From NCBI GenBank assembly GCA_014825775.1, contig MVAQ01000061.1:31829-95828 (forward strand): a DNA stretch of 64,000 bases, read 5' to 3'. Below, piece after piece: positions 26,003 to 36,625 of this stretch; the stretch's first letter is position 1; every line of letters begins with the position of its first letter. Below the pieces are notes generated by a model that was given only the letters and a program-made list of their open reading frames with translations, was not told the origin of the DNA and did not search any database. The position numbers and the translations under genes were made by a program. The stretch is from Krasilnikovozyma curviuscula (taxonomy: Eukaryota; Basidiomycota; Tremellomycetes; Cystofilobasidiales; Mrakiaceae).

Positions 26003-27287
26003 CTATGCGAACGAAGCTCTCCTTCGTTTGGTATTGATGGATTCAAAACGGCGGAACTGTCTGTTGCTGTATAAAAGGTGAGGGATTGCGCCTGGAGTTG
26101 CCTCTCGCACGACCTTGACTTGTCGCGCAGCGATGGCCAAGCTCTGGTCGTTCTCTGGTCTGCTTCGTCGTGTTAAAGCGGACGCTTGAGCAGCTGCATC
26201 AGTTCTGCCAAAGAGCTAGAAGTGGGACGGAAACCGTCGTCAGCCCTGCTGCCAGCGACATCTCCCCGACAGCTGCTTACATGATACGCCGTAGAACAAG
26301 AGCCGTAGAGATTCGTAGTGTACCCGTAGTCGGGGCTCAGCGAAGAGGTGCAGTAGCACGTATCGGACTGGATGAAGAACCCCGAGTTGGCCGTACTGGC
26401 AGCACAGTGGAGAAGACACCCGGCCACCGTGTACGGGCTAGAGACGGTAGTGATACTGCGCTCGATGTGCGCATAGCAGTTCTAGAGGGAGGACAGAGTG
26501 TTGCTCGAGCGCTTCAGTGGCGGGGTACGGGAAGAGGAACGCAGGAACTCACGTTCCCGGAATCGCCGTTGTTGCCCACGTGGGACCACGCCGAGTTCAG
26601 CTTGGTGTTTGAATCGTAGTTGTCGATGGCATCGAACTGAAGGCGGCATAATGTGGTGTAGTAAATAGAGCCCGGCCGGATGTTATCAGCTTCAGGATGG
26701 ATGCGGGATAGCAACGATTGATATCTAGAGGAGGTTCTTACACAGTCTGAGTACAGCGACCCGTTTGTGGTATCAGGAGAATCGTCGTTGTCATCGCCTG
26801 GAGAAGGGCGCAGTAAAGCCGCCGAATCAATGAGATGGCATTTTCCAGCAAGACCTAAATACAAAGCTGAAGGTTGGAACACATGGACTCACAAACACAG
26901 TTTCCAGAAACACTTGGACCTATGCTTCCCCCCAAGTAATAAGCGTACGTGAACGAATATGTCGTCCCGCAGATGGCAACACAGTCGGCGTATCCACTGG
27001 CAGCGGTAGGCGAGGTGAAGGCACTTGAAGAGAACGTGAACTGGCCACTTGAACCTGAGACACCAGAGGTGTAGCAAGCGAGGAGCTGCGTAAAAGTAAG
27101 TTTGGAGGGGGTGGAGGGGCATCATTCATTGGGAGAGGTATCAGTCTCGAGAGATCATCTTTCATGACCGGCGTGGTATTGATGTTCCACTCACAGGGTT
27201 GTTCGTTCCTTGAGCTGTAACAGGAGAAGCGAGCATCGAGAGAGAGATAAAGAATAAGAACGTGAGATGGTGGTAAAGAAGGGACAT
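26003..27287 (-). CDS. Secreted cysteine-rich WSC-like protein
   Basis: The ATG at 27287 begins a signal peptide (MSLLYHHLTFLFFISLSMLA, cleavage after SPVTA). The mature part is Cys-rich: LLACYTSGVSGSSGQFTFSS, SGYADCVAICGTTYSFTYAY and NCVCLAGKCHLIDSAALL, then NCYAHIERSITTVSSPYTVA, GCLLHCAASTANSGFFIQSD and TCYCTSSLSPDYGYTTNLYG. The 'C..CxxxC....G.C.C' spacing resembles WSC carbohydrate-binding domains of fungal wall-stress sensors, in two loose copies. An intron with a GTAAGC donor and a CTGAC branch site joins TAYH to a basic tail ending at 26003. Without that splice the frame would stop at 26173. No transmembrane or GPI signal is visible, so a secreted or wall-associated protein is inferred. 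I see no CPL1-type C-terminal Cys domain. The 3' end is the weakest part of the model. Confidence 0.7.
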
Positions 27288-27921
27288 CTCTGATACTATT
27301 CCAATTTTGACGGGGTGGAGAGTGTAGAGCGGAGTGATGAGGCACAACAACAGACGCTTGAGAGAGTGAAAGTGAGAATGAGTGAGGGAATCTAGTGACT
27401 GGAAGAAAGACGAAATTCATTGGAAAGAAATCTCTTCTCTATTTAAGCCAGAACAAAAAATATCAGTCAACTTGCATGAATCAAAACATATTTCCCATTT
27501 CGGCGCGACCCCGCAAAACGCCTCCCCCTGCGCTCCGACCTGGCTGGAATCACGACGCTCGCACGAGACAAGATCTCTCTCTTCTTTTCCCTTTTGCAGA
27601 ACAGGACACGTCAGACAGTGTAATGGGTCGTCCCAATGCATGCCCACGCGACGGTCTGTGGGGAACCGTCGTGCCCTGCCAAGAGACCCATCGGTTCGGA
27701 CGTCGGAGCTCAACAGCATGCTTTTGGGACGGCACATATACATTCAGCGAAAGGAGCAAAAAATCGTCTCCGCTGCAAATGGCTCAAAGCATAAGAATAG
27801 GTTGTCTTCCATCGAAAGATTTTACTTTCGGTGGATTGATGTTGTCAGTGCTGACGGTGGAATAGTAACCTGTGCCTCTCGAACTTTTTCTCGATATCGG
27901 TGTATGGTAGCATCTATATTT
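27288..27921. other. Intergenic region between HUT1 and the WSC-like gene
   Basis: Region of 634 bases upstream of the minus-strand WSC-like gene and downstream of the HUT1 stop. An AT-rich TATTTAAG near 27437-27444 may serve as TATA for the WSC-like gene. I see no gene; long plus-strand open frames here continue antisense into HUT1 and lack protein features. Confidence 0.5.
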
Positions 27922-29521
27922 CTATTTAACATCTTTCTTCTTCTTATGTTTGCCTTCTGTAAACTTGGCGTAAGCCTTGAGAAGGGAAAGACAGGCATGA
28001 GCAGAGGACCTCAGAAGGAAAGGCAAAACAAACAAATTCTTACCTCAATACCGATTCCAAAGAAAACAGTGGCTGCACCAAGCCATTGTCCGCCGTACAA
28101 CGAGTGGTTAAAGACAACAACACTCAGAAGCATCGTCATCAGTTTCCTGGTGACAGTCAGAGTCACGAGCGTTAAACTGCCAAAATGTTGAAGCGTCTCG
28201 AAGATGAAAAGCTGGCCCAGCGCACCAGTCAGACCGTACACAACCAGAGGGCGGATGACATCTGGGTGGCTGTTGATGAAGAGGATCGCGGATTGGAACT
28301 CGGAGATAGCGGATGGGTTTGGGTGGAGGATTGGGATGTGTGGGAGGTTGGGGATCACGACGAATGGCAGAGTGAGGAGAAGGGAGAAGTTGGACATCAT
28401 AAACATCATCTGTTGGCCTGTTGTACGATGAGAAAAGAAAATAAGTATGTTTGTTCAAAAACAATGCTTACTTTAAGAAAAAAAAGACGAGATGAAAGAG
28501 GGAAATGATAGCGCTTCGCTCACCTGAAACTTTGAACTTGTGGAAAATTTCATCCTGCGTCGAATTGGTAGCTCCATCAATCAAGAGATTCACCAAGAGC
28601 AGTGCAATTCCCTTCATTGACGAGTTACCACCGGCCGAGCTCTTCTTCGATGCACCACCTTCTTTCCCAAAGAACATGAAGAGCGAGATTCCGAGCGTGA
28701 CCAAGGCTACCACGAGGTATTTATACGGGGGGAATTTGCGGCGGTAGAGAAGAACCTGTCATAAACGGAGAAGAAGGTGGATGAAGAGACTTAGTTGAGA
28801 TGTCAGGGGCGGCGTCAGTGTTGACACCACTCACGTTCATGAATAAGACAGGAACGAGCTTGCAACTCTTACCCAACACCATGGTAGGGTACGAGATATG
28901 ACTCAAGGAAGCGAATCCGAATGGAGCAGCAAGTGTGTTGAAGGACGCAACCTGAAGGTACCTGAGCAGCAGTCTCCTCTTTGTATTGCCTTTGCCGACA
29001 ATGACAGCGGCTTTCTTTTCTGCGGATGGCGAGGAAGGCGGTTCTAGCCCTACAATCTGGAAGAATGTCTTCTGGGTGTGGGTGTTACGTCGGACAAAGA
29101 GGTAGATGAGGGCGAACGTGGCAGAAGCGATACTCTGGCACGCGTTGGTGAAGAGGATGAACTTGAACCGACGGGGTTCTTCGCCTGGGTAGATTGACGG
29201 GAACGGAACAGAAGATACTAATAGATGAAAAATTGATTCAGCTTAGATATACTCGAACCCAGGTAAGCTTCGGGGGACTAACATCGTTCCTGAGCAATTG
29301 CCCATAACTTATTTTATTTTTTACCACAAAGCAACGGACGAGGGTCAGCAGCTTGACAAGCCAGGTAGACATCACTCGGAGTAATATCTTCTTACAATGA
29401 AACAAGCATATACACCCAGGGAGCAGATTGCCAGCCTTGTGGTCGAGCAAAGGAAGTCTCGTGTGAGCTGGCGACTCTAATGTGACTGAACCAGCTGCCA
29501 AACTCACCTCAGAACCGCCAT
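27922..29521 (-). CDS. HUT1: UDP-galactose/nucleotide-sugar transporter HUT1-like
   Basis: ER multi-helix transporter of the UAA/SLC35B family, proposed to carry UDP-galactose or UDP-glucose. Exon 1 is the pentad MAVLR (ATG at 29521) followed by a short exon with [13 protein letters not shown]. Later exons give QERLSSVPFPS, a large exon with [40 protein letters not shown], then [20 protein letters not shown] and [20 protein letters not shown]. The C-terminal core [20 protein letters not shown] followed by [14 protein letters not shown] and [17 protein letters not shown] is diagnostic for HUT1. The terminal exon adds a Lys-rich tail ([11 protein letters not shown]), consistent with ER residence though not a strict KKxx signal. 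Length is about 410 aa. It is divergent from EFL1 with 201 bp between start codons. Confidence 0.92.
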
Positions 29522-29722
29522 TTTTGGATAGAAACGATCTGTCAAAGCAACAGAATCCTAATCAGCTATCAATACAGAGCAAATCCGAGATATCTGAAAT
29601 TAATCACTGTCGTGGCTAGCTCTCTTTTTTGTTTTCAAGTTTTCCGAGAGGTTGCCATTACAAACCACAAAGTCGATATTTTCGTATCGCAGTCCACAAA
29701 CCAGGAAGGTTAGAGAGTCAAG
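29522..29722. promoter_or_regulatory. Shared bidirectional promoter, HUT1/EFL1
   Basis: Only 201 bases separate the ATG of HUT1 (minus) and EFL1 (plus), so both core promoters must lie here or in the leaders. No TATA box is evident. Co-regulation is possible but not shown. Confidence 0.5.
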
Positions 29723-32700
29723 ATGGCTTCTTCATCAAAATCATTCCAGAGTCAGGCCAGCGTGCGAAGTATCTGCGTGATTGCCCATGTCGATGTAAGC
29801 TGGTTCTCATTTCTCTGGCTGGTTATGCTCCCAGTTCTTCGAATACTGATGAGATCGTTCTATGAACTTATGTAGCATGGTAAAACTTCGTACTGTGACT
29901 CCCTGCTGTCTGCCAACAACATCATTTCTTCGAGGCTAGCTGGTTCATTACGTTTCTTGGACTCGAGGACCGACGAAATTGAAAGAGGAATCACAATGGA
30001 ATCTTCTGCTGTATCTCTATCATTCGCCATGCTATCAAAAAGGAAAAAGGAGAAACTGCCTGAAGACGTTGGATCTCCAGATGAAATTGTTGAGGAAAGG
30101 AAGGATTACATGATCAATCTGATTGATACACCAGGCCATGTGGATTTCTCGAGTGAAGTGTCAACTGCTAGTAGACTTTGCGATGGTGCACTGGTCCTTG
30201 TAGATGCTGTCGAAGGTGTTTGTACTCAGGTATGTTGCTCATCGACAAAATTTCGTTCAGCTGCGTTAGGACACCCGGATCCTTCGAAGTTGAAGTGTGA
30301 CTAGGGACGTGGAACGACAAATTTGCTGAGCAGCGCTCTGTTGATTTCTTTTTTGAATAGACGATATCAGTGCTGCGACAAGCATGGAAAGATCGCCTCC
30401 GTCCTATCCTTGTAATCAACAAAATCGACCGACTGATTGTCGAGCTCAAGCTTTCGCCTTCAGAAGCCTACCACCACCTGTCTCAGCTGATCGAAGGTGT
30501 CAATGCAATTATGGGTGGCTTCTATGCTAGTGAGAGGATGATGGACGATGAGAGGTGGAGAGACGAGCGTGACCGGCGATTGGCGGAAAAGAAGGAAAGG
30601 GGCGCGAACGAAGCTGAAGCTTCACTCTCAACATCAGCAACTGATACTGAAGACGAGGCTGAGTTTGAATTCGAAGAAAAGGATGACGAAGATATCTACT
30701 TTGATCCAGGTCGAGGCAATGTCATCTTTGCATCTGCCATTGATGGGTGGGCGTTCAGAGTCGGAAGGTTCGCTCAGCTCTACGCTGCCAAGTTAAAGAT
30801 CGAAGAGAAGAAGCTGAGGAAGGTCCTCTGGGGTGACTTCTATCTGGATCCAAAGTCAAAGCGAGTCGTCAGTCACAAGAAGCTTGCTGGAAGGAACTTG
30901 AAGCCGCTGTTCGTTCAATTTGTCTTGGATAACATTTGGGGTGTTTACGAAAACGTTCTCGTGAACCAGTAAGTCAACCAACAAAGCCTTTTTAAGTGTG
31001 AATAATTTATTAACGTCTTTGGCTCACTCATTCCCCATTATGTTTTCAGCGATCCTGAAAAAGTCACCAAAATCATCTCCACTTTGGGCGTCAAAATCCA
31101 CCCCAGAGATCTTCGTGCGAAGGAAACTAGGCCACTCCTTGCTCAAATCTTTCAGCAATGGCTTCCGCTTTCTACCACAACTTTCCAAGCTGTCGTAGAC
31201 GTGATTCCACCTCCCAAAGTCGCTCAATCAACCAGGGTTCCCAAGATGCTCTACCCAGATGCATCTTACTCCACGACCGACATTCAACCCACCAACAAAC
31301 TGGAGACGGACCTTTACTCTTGCAATGCAGAGCCAGACTCTAACGTGGTCGTCTACGTTAGTAAGATGTTCGCAGTGAAGAAGGAGGAACTGCCGGAGAA
31401 TAGAGTGAAGGCTATCACTGCAGATGACATGAGAAAGAAGGGACAAGAAGCACGAGAGAGGCGAGCTGCTGCTGCTGCTGCCCTTTCTGCTGCTGGTGGT
31501 GAGAGAGAAGATGAAGAACTAGTCAAAGCAGCTGGTCTCTTATCGCTCGCTGGTCCAATCCAGCCAGCAGCACCCGAAGCGTCAGCACCCCCAGAGCCAG
31601 CCACTGAAACTTCTGAAGTCACAGGAGATTCTCAATCAGAAGAAGCTCTGATTGGATTCGCCAGACTATACTCAGGTACCCTCAAAGTCAACACCACCCT
31701 TCGCTGCTTACTCCCCAAGTACAATACCTCACTCCCACCTTCTCATCCCAACAACTCCAAATACATCACATCCATCACAATTAAGAGTCTCTACATGATG
31801 ATGGGCAGAGATCTCGTTCTCGTTGATGAGGTACCTGCTGGAAACATCTTTGCCATCAACGGGCTGGAAGGAAAGGTCTTCAGAAACGCTACATTGTTTG
31901 CACCAAATAGCGATGGTGTCGCTCTCAATGATTTAGATAACACCGAGAAGAGAGATGATGACTTGAAGGAGAGCGTCAACCTTGCTGGTGTGATAATGCA
32001 GGTGCGTATCAAGACAGCTGTCGCCCTATCATAACTGACTGAGGGGTACTTTTGTTCACAGTCTGCCCCAATTGTCAGAGTTGCTTTGGAACCTCTGAAC
32101 CCATGTAAGTCTCCCCAAACCTTCTTCTATTGACCCCCTTTCTCAGCTGACCGGTGGTTCATCCCACCAGCCGAACTGCCAAAGCTCGTTGAAGGATTGA
32201 AACTGCTCAATCAAGCGGACCCGTGTGTCGAGACTCTTATTCAGGATACTGGAGAGCATGTCATTCTTACTGCAGGAGAGCTTCATCTCGAGGTGAGTCT
32301 TCGATAGAAGCTGTACCCAGTAGGCTCTCTCAGCTGCCTCTGACTTTACCTCATCCTTACAGCGTTGTTTGAAGGATCTAAGAGAAAGGTTCGCTAAGAT
32401 TGAAATTCAAGCTTCTAAGCCCATCGTACCATTTAGAGAGACGGCCGTCAAAGGTATTGGTATGTTACCGGTGTTCTGTCGTTCTGTCGAAGCGCCTGTG
32501 GTTAATATAGCTGATATTGACAATGTTGTACATTTCTTACTCTCCACTCCAGACATGGCACCTCCAAAGAATAAAGACGCTCCTCGAGGTACAGTTCACG
32601 GTAGCAGTTCCGGTTCACTTGTAAACTTCACCATCCGAGCCGTCCCCCTTCCAAAGAAGATCACCGCGTTCCTGCAGACCAACATCGCGACCATTCACCG

Positions 32701-33938
32701 CATACAGCTGGATAAGAAACAGCAACGAATCGATGGTGAAGATGACCAGGACACCGTTCAGCAGCTCACGACCTCGACTGCTGATGCAAACAAGCTTGTA
32801 GCCGTGAGGCCGGAGGATTTCTGGGCTGCGTTAGATAAGCTGTGTAAGTCGATCGGAGGAGAATGGTCTGGTCTGGCAGATAAAATCCATGCCTTCGGGC
32901 CAAAGAGAGTTGGTCCAAATGTTTTGATCGAGACACGGGAATCTTCTTCCAAATCATCGTAAGTCGTATTGATTGACCTCACCGGTGTGAAGCAGAAACT
33001 GATTGTTTTTGCCTTACTTTGTTTAGACTAAGGAAAAAATACGAGGCTGCTGAAGATCTCGAAGCAACTGAATATATATCTCTCACGGAAGACAGTCGCA
33101 TGAACCGAGACTTTGACGACTCCATCGAGACAGGCTTCCAAATAGCTACTTTCAAAGGCCCGCTCTGTGCTGAACCTGTAGTGGGAATGGCGTACTTTGT
33201 TGAAAAAGTTGAGACTGCAGAGGGACAAACGCAGGAGATACTGGCCAAGCTCGCCCAGATTACGGGCTCACTCATCTCTGCGGTGACAGAGAGCTGTCGG
33301 GCAGGCTTGCTCGATTGGTCGCCAAGAATCATGATGGCCATGTATATCTCTGATATTCAAGCTTCAAGTGAGTTTCTATAACCCCTCTCCCTGGTACCAC
33401 TTAAACGTTGCACTGACACTCACTGATGGCCTGTAGCGGAAGTTTTGGGTAAAGTATACGCCGTCGTTGCCAAGAGACGAGGTAAAATCGTCTCTGAAGA
33501 AATGAAGGAGGGTACCTCTTTCTTCACCATCCAAGCGCTGTTACCTGTAGTTGAAAGTTTTGGATTTGCTGATGGTAAGTGTTCTCGGTCTCGCTTTTAT
33601 TCAAGATCTTTACTCAAACTATTTGACGTGCTGCAGAAATCCGAAAAAGATCTTCTGGTGCAGCTAGTCCTCAACTGGTCTTCAGCGGGTCAGTTTATTT
33701 CTCTTTCCAGCTTTGAATGGCGGTCAACTGATCAACTGCTGTTCCCAGGTTTGAGCTTCTAGATCAAGATCCCTTCTGGGTTCCCACAACTGAAGAAGAG
33801 CTGGAGGACCTGGGTGATAAAGCTGATCGAGCTAACATCGCCAAGGTCTACGTCGACGCTGTGAGGACGAGGAAGGGGATGCACGTCGAGAAGAAAATTG
33901 TAGAGTTTGCACAGAAGCAAAGGACACTCAAAAAGTAG
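29723..33938 (+). CDS. RIA1: 60S ribosome maturation GTPase EFL1/RIA1 (EF-2-like)
   Basis: Cytoplasmic EF-2-like GTPase that, with Sdo1/SBDS, releases the anti-association factor Tif6/eIF6 from late pre-60S subunits. G motifs are complete: AHVDHGKTS (G1), [13 protein letters not shown] (G2), DTPGHVDF (G3) and NKIDRL (G4). The GTPase domain carries the insertion typical of EFL1 (acidic, around 30540-30710), absent from EF-2. Domain II contains an Ala/Glu-rich insertion at about 31440-31650. Domains III-V follow ([54 protein letters not shown]). The C-terminus [20 protein letters not shown] plus KK is the conserved EFL1 tail, with TAG at 33936-33938. There are about ten introns; total length is about 1,080 aa, as expected. 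Confidence 0.94.
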
Positions 33939-34360
33939 AGACTGACCCTTCGCGATCACTGCTATTAAAATTCTTCCTTAGAGTGATAGATGTACTTGTT
34001 GACGAGGAAATCTGGCTCAACTCGCAAATTCTTGAGTGGCAACCTTATGCTTCACGGCGGCGCGCACCTAGTGACACTCTACCCAAAGGTCTCGTATTGT
34101 AAGGTAGGGAGTGAGTCTCTTCTGAATATCCGAAGGGGAGCAAAACCAAAACAAAGCGGCTAACATCGCATCAAAAATGCGCCCCTCGTAAGGGGGAATT
34201 CGCCTTCGCGGCACAACCGGTGCCTAGGAAATCCAGCCGTGTTTACCGGGGCAGCCTCGTCAAGCTCCAAAATTGTTCGAACGGCTTTGTGATTCCTTCC
34301 CCAACGACGACATACCGACAGGAACAGAAGGAAGCAGCACCAATCAATAAGATTGAATCG
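33939..34360. other. Intergenic region, EFL1 terminator / NagA promoter
   Basis: This 422-bp gap lies between co-directional genes. It is moderately GC-rich near 34050-34260. The NagA reading frame is open upstream to about 34220, but it has no ATG before 34361. I recognise no regulatory element. Confidence 0.5.
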
Positions 34361-36463
34361 ATGGCTCAGACTATATCACTGTACCCACCTTTCTCTCGAA
34401 GCCCTCACTCGCACTCAGCAGAGTCACTCTCGGTCCCCAAACAAGACGCCAACTCCCTCTTCAACAGCAGTCCCATCCCTCAAGACAAATCTCAATGGCC
34501 CCCGCTGATAGTACTGCAGAACGTCAGGCTATCGTCTGTCGCTGGTCTCTCTGATCTGACGTCGATCTGGCTAGACCCACACACCGGCAAGGTCGTTGCT
34601 GCCCAGGATGCATTTTATGCCAACAGGGAGGATGGAAGGAAAGTTCAGGAGATTGATCTGGACGGGAGTGTGGTAGCACCAGGGTGAGTTGAGTCTGTTA
34701 CATCGCTGTTCGCACGGGAGCGCACTTGCAGAATGGCTGAATCCTGCTTTTGCTGAAGATATCTCGAGCTTCAGATCAACGGCGCATACGGCGTTGACTT
34801 CTCATCACTGCCTACTCCAGCTGAAGGATTCCAAACCATAGAAGAACAGGACAAAGAGTACATCCGAAGGCTGGAAACAGTGGCGAATCGTATCACTGAG
34901 ACCGGAATCACTAGCTTTGTTCCAACGATAATAGTGAGTTCTCAGTGCTCCTTGAACATGACTAGATATTTACACAATTTCTTCTATAAGTCCCAAACGG
35001 CGGAAAATTATCACCGACTACTTCCCCTTCTTGGTCCTCGAGAGTTCGCATCAGGCGCATCAGTCTTGGGATACCATTGGTGAGTATCTGTCTTTCATAT
35101 CCATTTATGACGTATTTCTAAATTTCTTATTGCTTATTTCTAGTGAGGGACCCTTCCTGTCTCCAAAAAAGCCAGGTTGTCACCCTCAAGAGAACCTCAT
35201 CTCTCTCGGCTCAAACAAAACATTCGACGATGTCTATTCAAAGGAGGGTCTTTCCCAGAAGGGTATCAAGATGTTTACCCTTGCACCAGAGGTGGAAGGA
35301 ATACTAGAAGGCATCAGAAGTCTGTCGGAACGCGGCGCTACAGTCTGCATTGGTCACTCGAACGCTAATGGCGTTGAAGCGATGGGAGCAGTTTTGGAAG
35401 GCGCACGAATGGTCACTCAGTAAGTGACAAAAATACTTGACATCAATTTTAATACTGAATACTAATATGTGGTGCAATAACCAGTATGTACAACGCGATG
35501 CCTCAACTTCACCACCGAGACACCGGCATTATCGGTCTTCTTGGAGCACCACCGTCCTTACCCAAATCACTCTTCAAACCCCTCACCACCCGCCTTCTCC
35601 CTGACCCCATTGCTATCCTCGCCTCCAGAGCATCCTCCCCAGAGCCCCGTAAACCACGTAAGAAATCAATATCTCTGTCCAGCACCAGAAGCCAGTCTCG
35701 TAGTGCTTCTCGAAATCGCATTTCGTCTTCCGGCCTCGGAACGGAGGACTTACTCCAGCGGCTACAGATCACGCAGCAGGAGAAGAAGAGAAAGAAGTCG
35801 GTCAACAGCAGCAGTGGAGAGGAGACATCGGACGACGCGACAGACCCCACCAGTCCGAAAGTGGTCGCTGTTGAAGGGGAGGAAGCGGTCGTTGATTATA
35901 TGGATGACGGTGATGAGGAGGAGGAAGTCAAATTCCAGCGACCGTTCTATGGAATTATCACAGATGGAATCCACGTTCACCCGAACGCTGTTCGATTGGC
36001 ATACCAGGCTCACCCTGCTGGTTGCATCTTGGTCACTGACTGTAAGTCGTCGGAGATTGCTTTGATGTAAGGAGGTGAAGCCTGATTCCTTGACTTTGCC
36101 TGCGTAGGTGTTCACGTCATGGACCCAAATGCGAAAGACGGCCTCTACCCATTCCGAGACTCCACCAAAATCCTACGAAAGGGCTCGACTATCACACTGG
36201 AAGGAACGTCCACACTCGCTGGCTCAGCAGTCGACATGACAACTTGTATCCGCAACCTGTCAAAATTCGCAAACATCTCACTGTCGGCAAGTATCGCGTG
36301 TGCGACTGCCAATCCAGCGAAGTGTCTGGGCGGTGAGGTTGAGAAGGTGAAGGGACACCTGAGGCCAGGAGCGGACGCTGACCTGTGTATTTTGGATGCT
36401 AAGGGTAGAGTGACTGCTACATGGGTGAGAGGAAAACTGGTTTGGGCCGCTAATTCGGCTTGA
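34361..36463 (+). CDS. N-acetylglucosamine-6-phosphate deacetylase with large insertion
   Basis: Amidohydrolase that converts GlcNAc-6-P to GlcN-6-P plus acetate in amino-sugar catabolism. Motifs in order: GYLELQINGAYGVDF, GITSFVPTII, the metal-binding Glu motif GYHCEGPF, IGHSNA, THMYNAMPQLHHR, ITDGIHVHP, LVTDC (catalytic Asp), GTSTLAGSA and C-terminal LRPGADADLCILD. The first in-frame ATG is 34361. Six exons give about 590 aa, whereas the family is usually near 400. The excess is an N-terminal Ser-rich lead of some 50 aa and an insertion of about 110-120 residues (roughly 35600-35930) between HHRDTGIIGLLGAP and the DGIHVHP strand. The insertion is Ser/Arg/Lys-rich, then acidic, and is probably disordered. 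All catalytic motifs are intact, so I expect an active enzyme. It is convergent with a Zn2Cys6 regulator 162 bp downstream. Confidence 0.9.
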
Positions 36464-36625
36464 TGAACACTACGAACTCTCTTGACTTTTTAACTTGATG
36501 TCATCTTGCATTGCATAAGAGCCTGAAAAGTTAAATGCAATAAGATCTAGTACGCAGAACACACCTGTAAACGATTATAAAATATAAGACAACATGTGAA
36601 AAGTAACGCAAAGTATCGTCTGTAA

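Noticed and set aside
26170..26619. 149-aa plus-strand frame
   Set aside because: Antisense to the Cys-rich exons of the WSC-like gene; Arg-rich shadow.
27382..28191. 269-aa plus-strand open frame
   Set aside because: It runs antisense through the HUT1 3' exons and the intergenic gap, has no protein features, and the minus strand encodes a clear transporter.
34220..34360. N-terminal extension of NagA
   Set aside because: Open frame but begins with GTG; the first in-frame ATG is 34361.
35541..36065. 174-aa plus-strand frame overlapping NagA
   Set aside because: Shadow of the NagA exon; its own start lies inside the coding sequence and it lacks domains.
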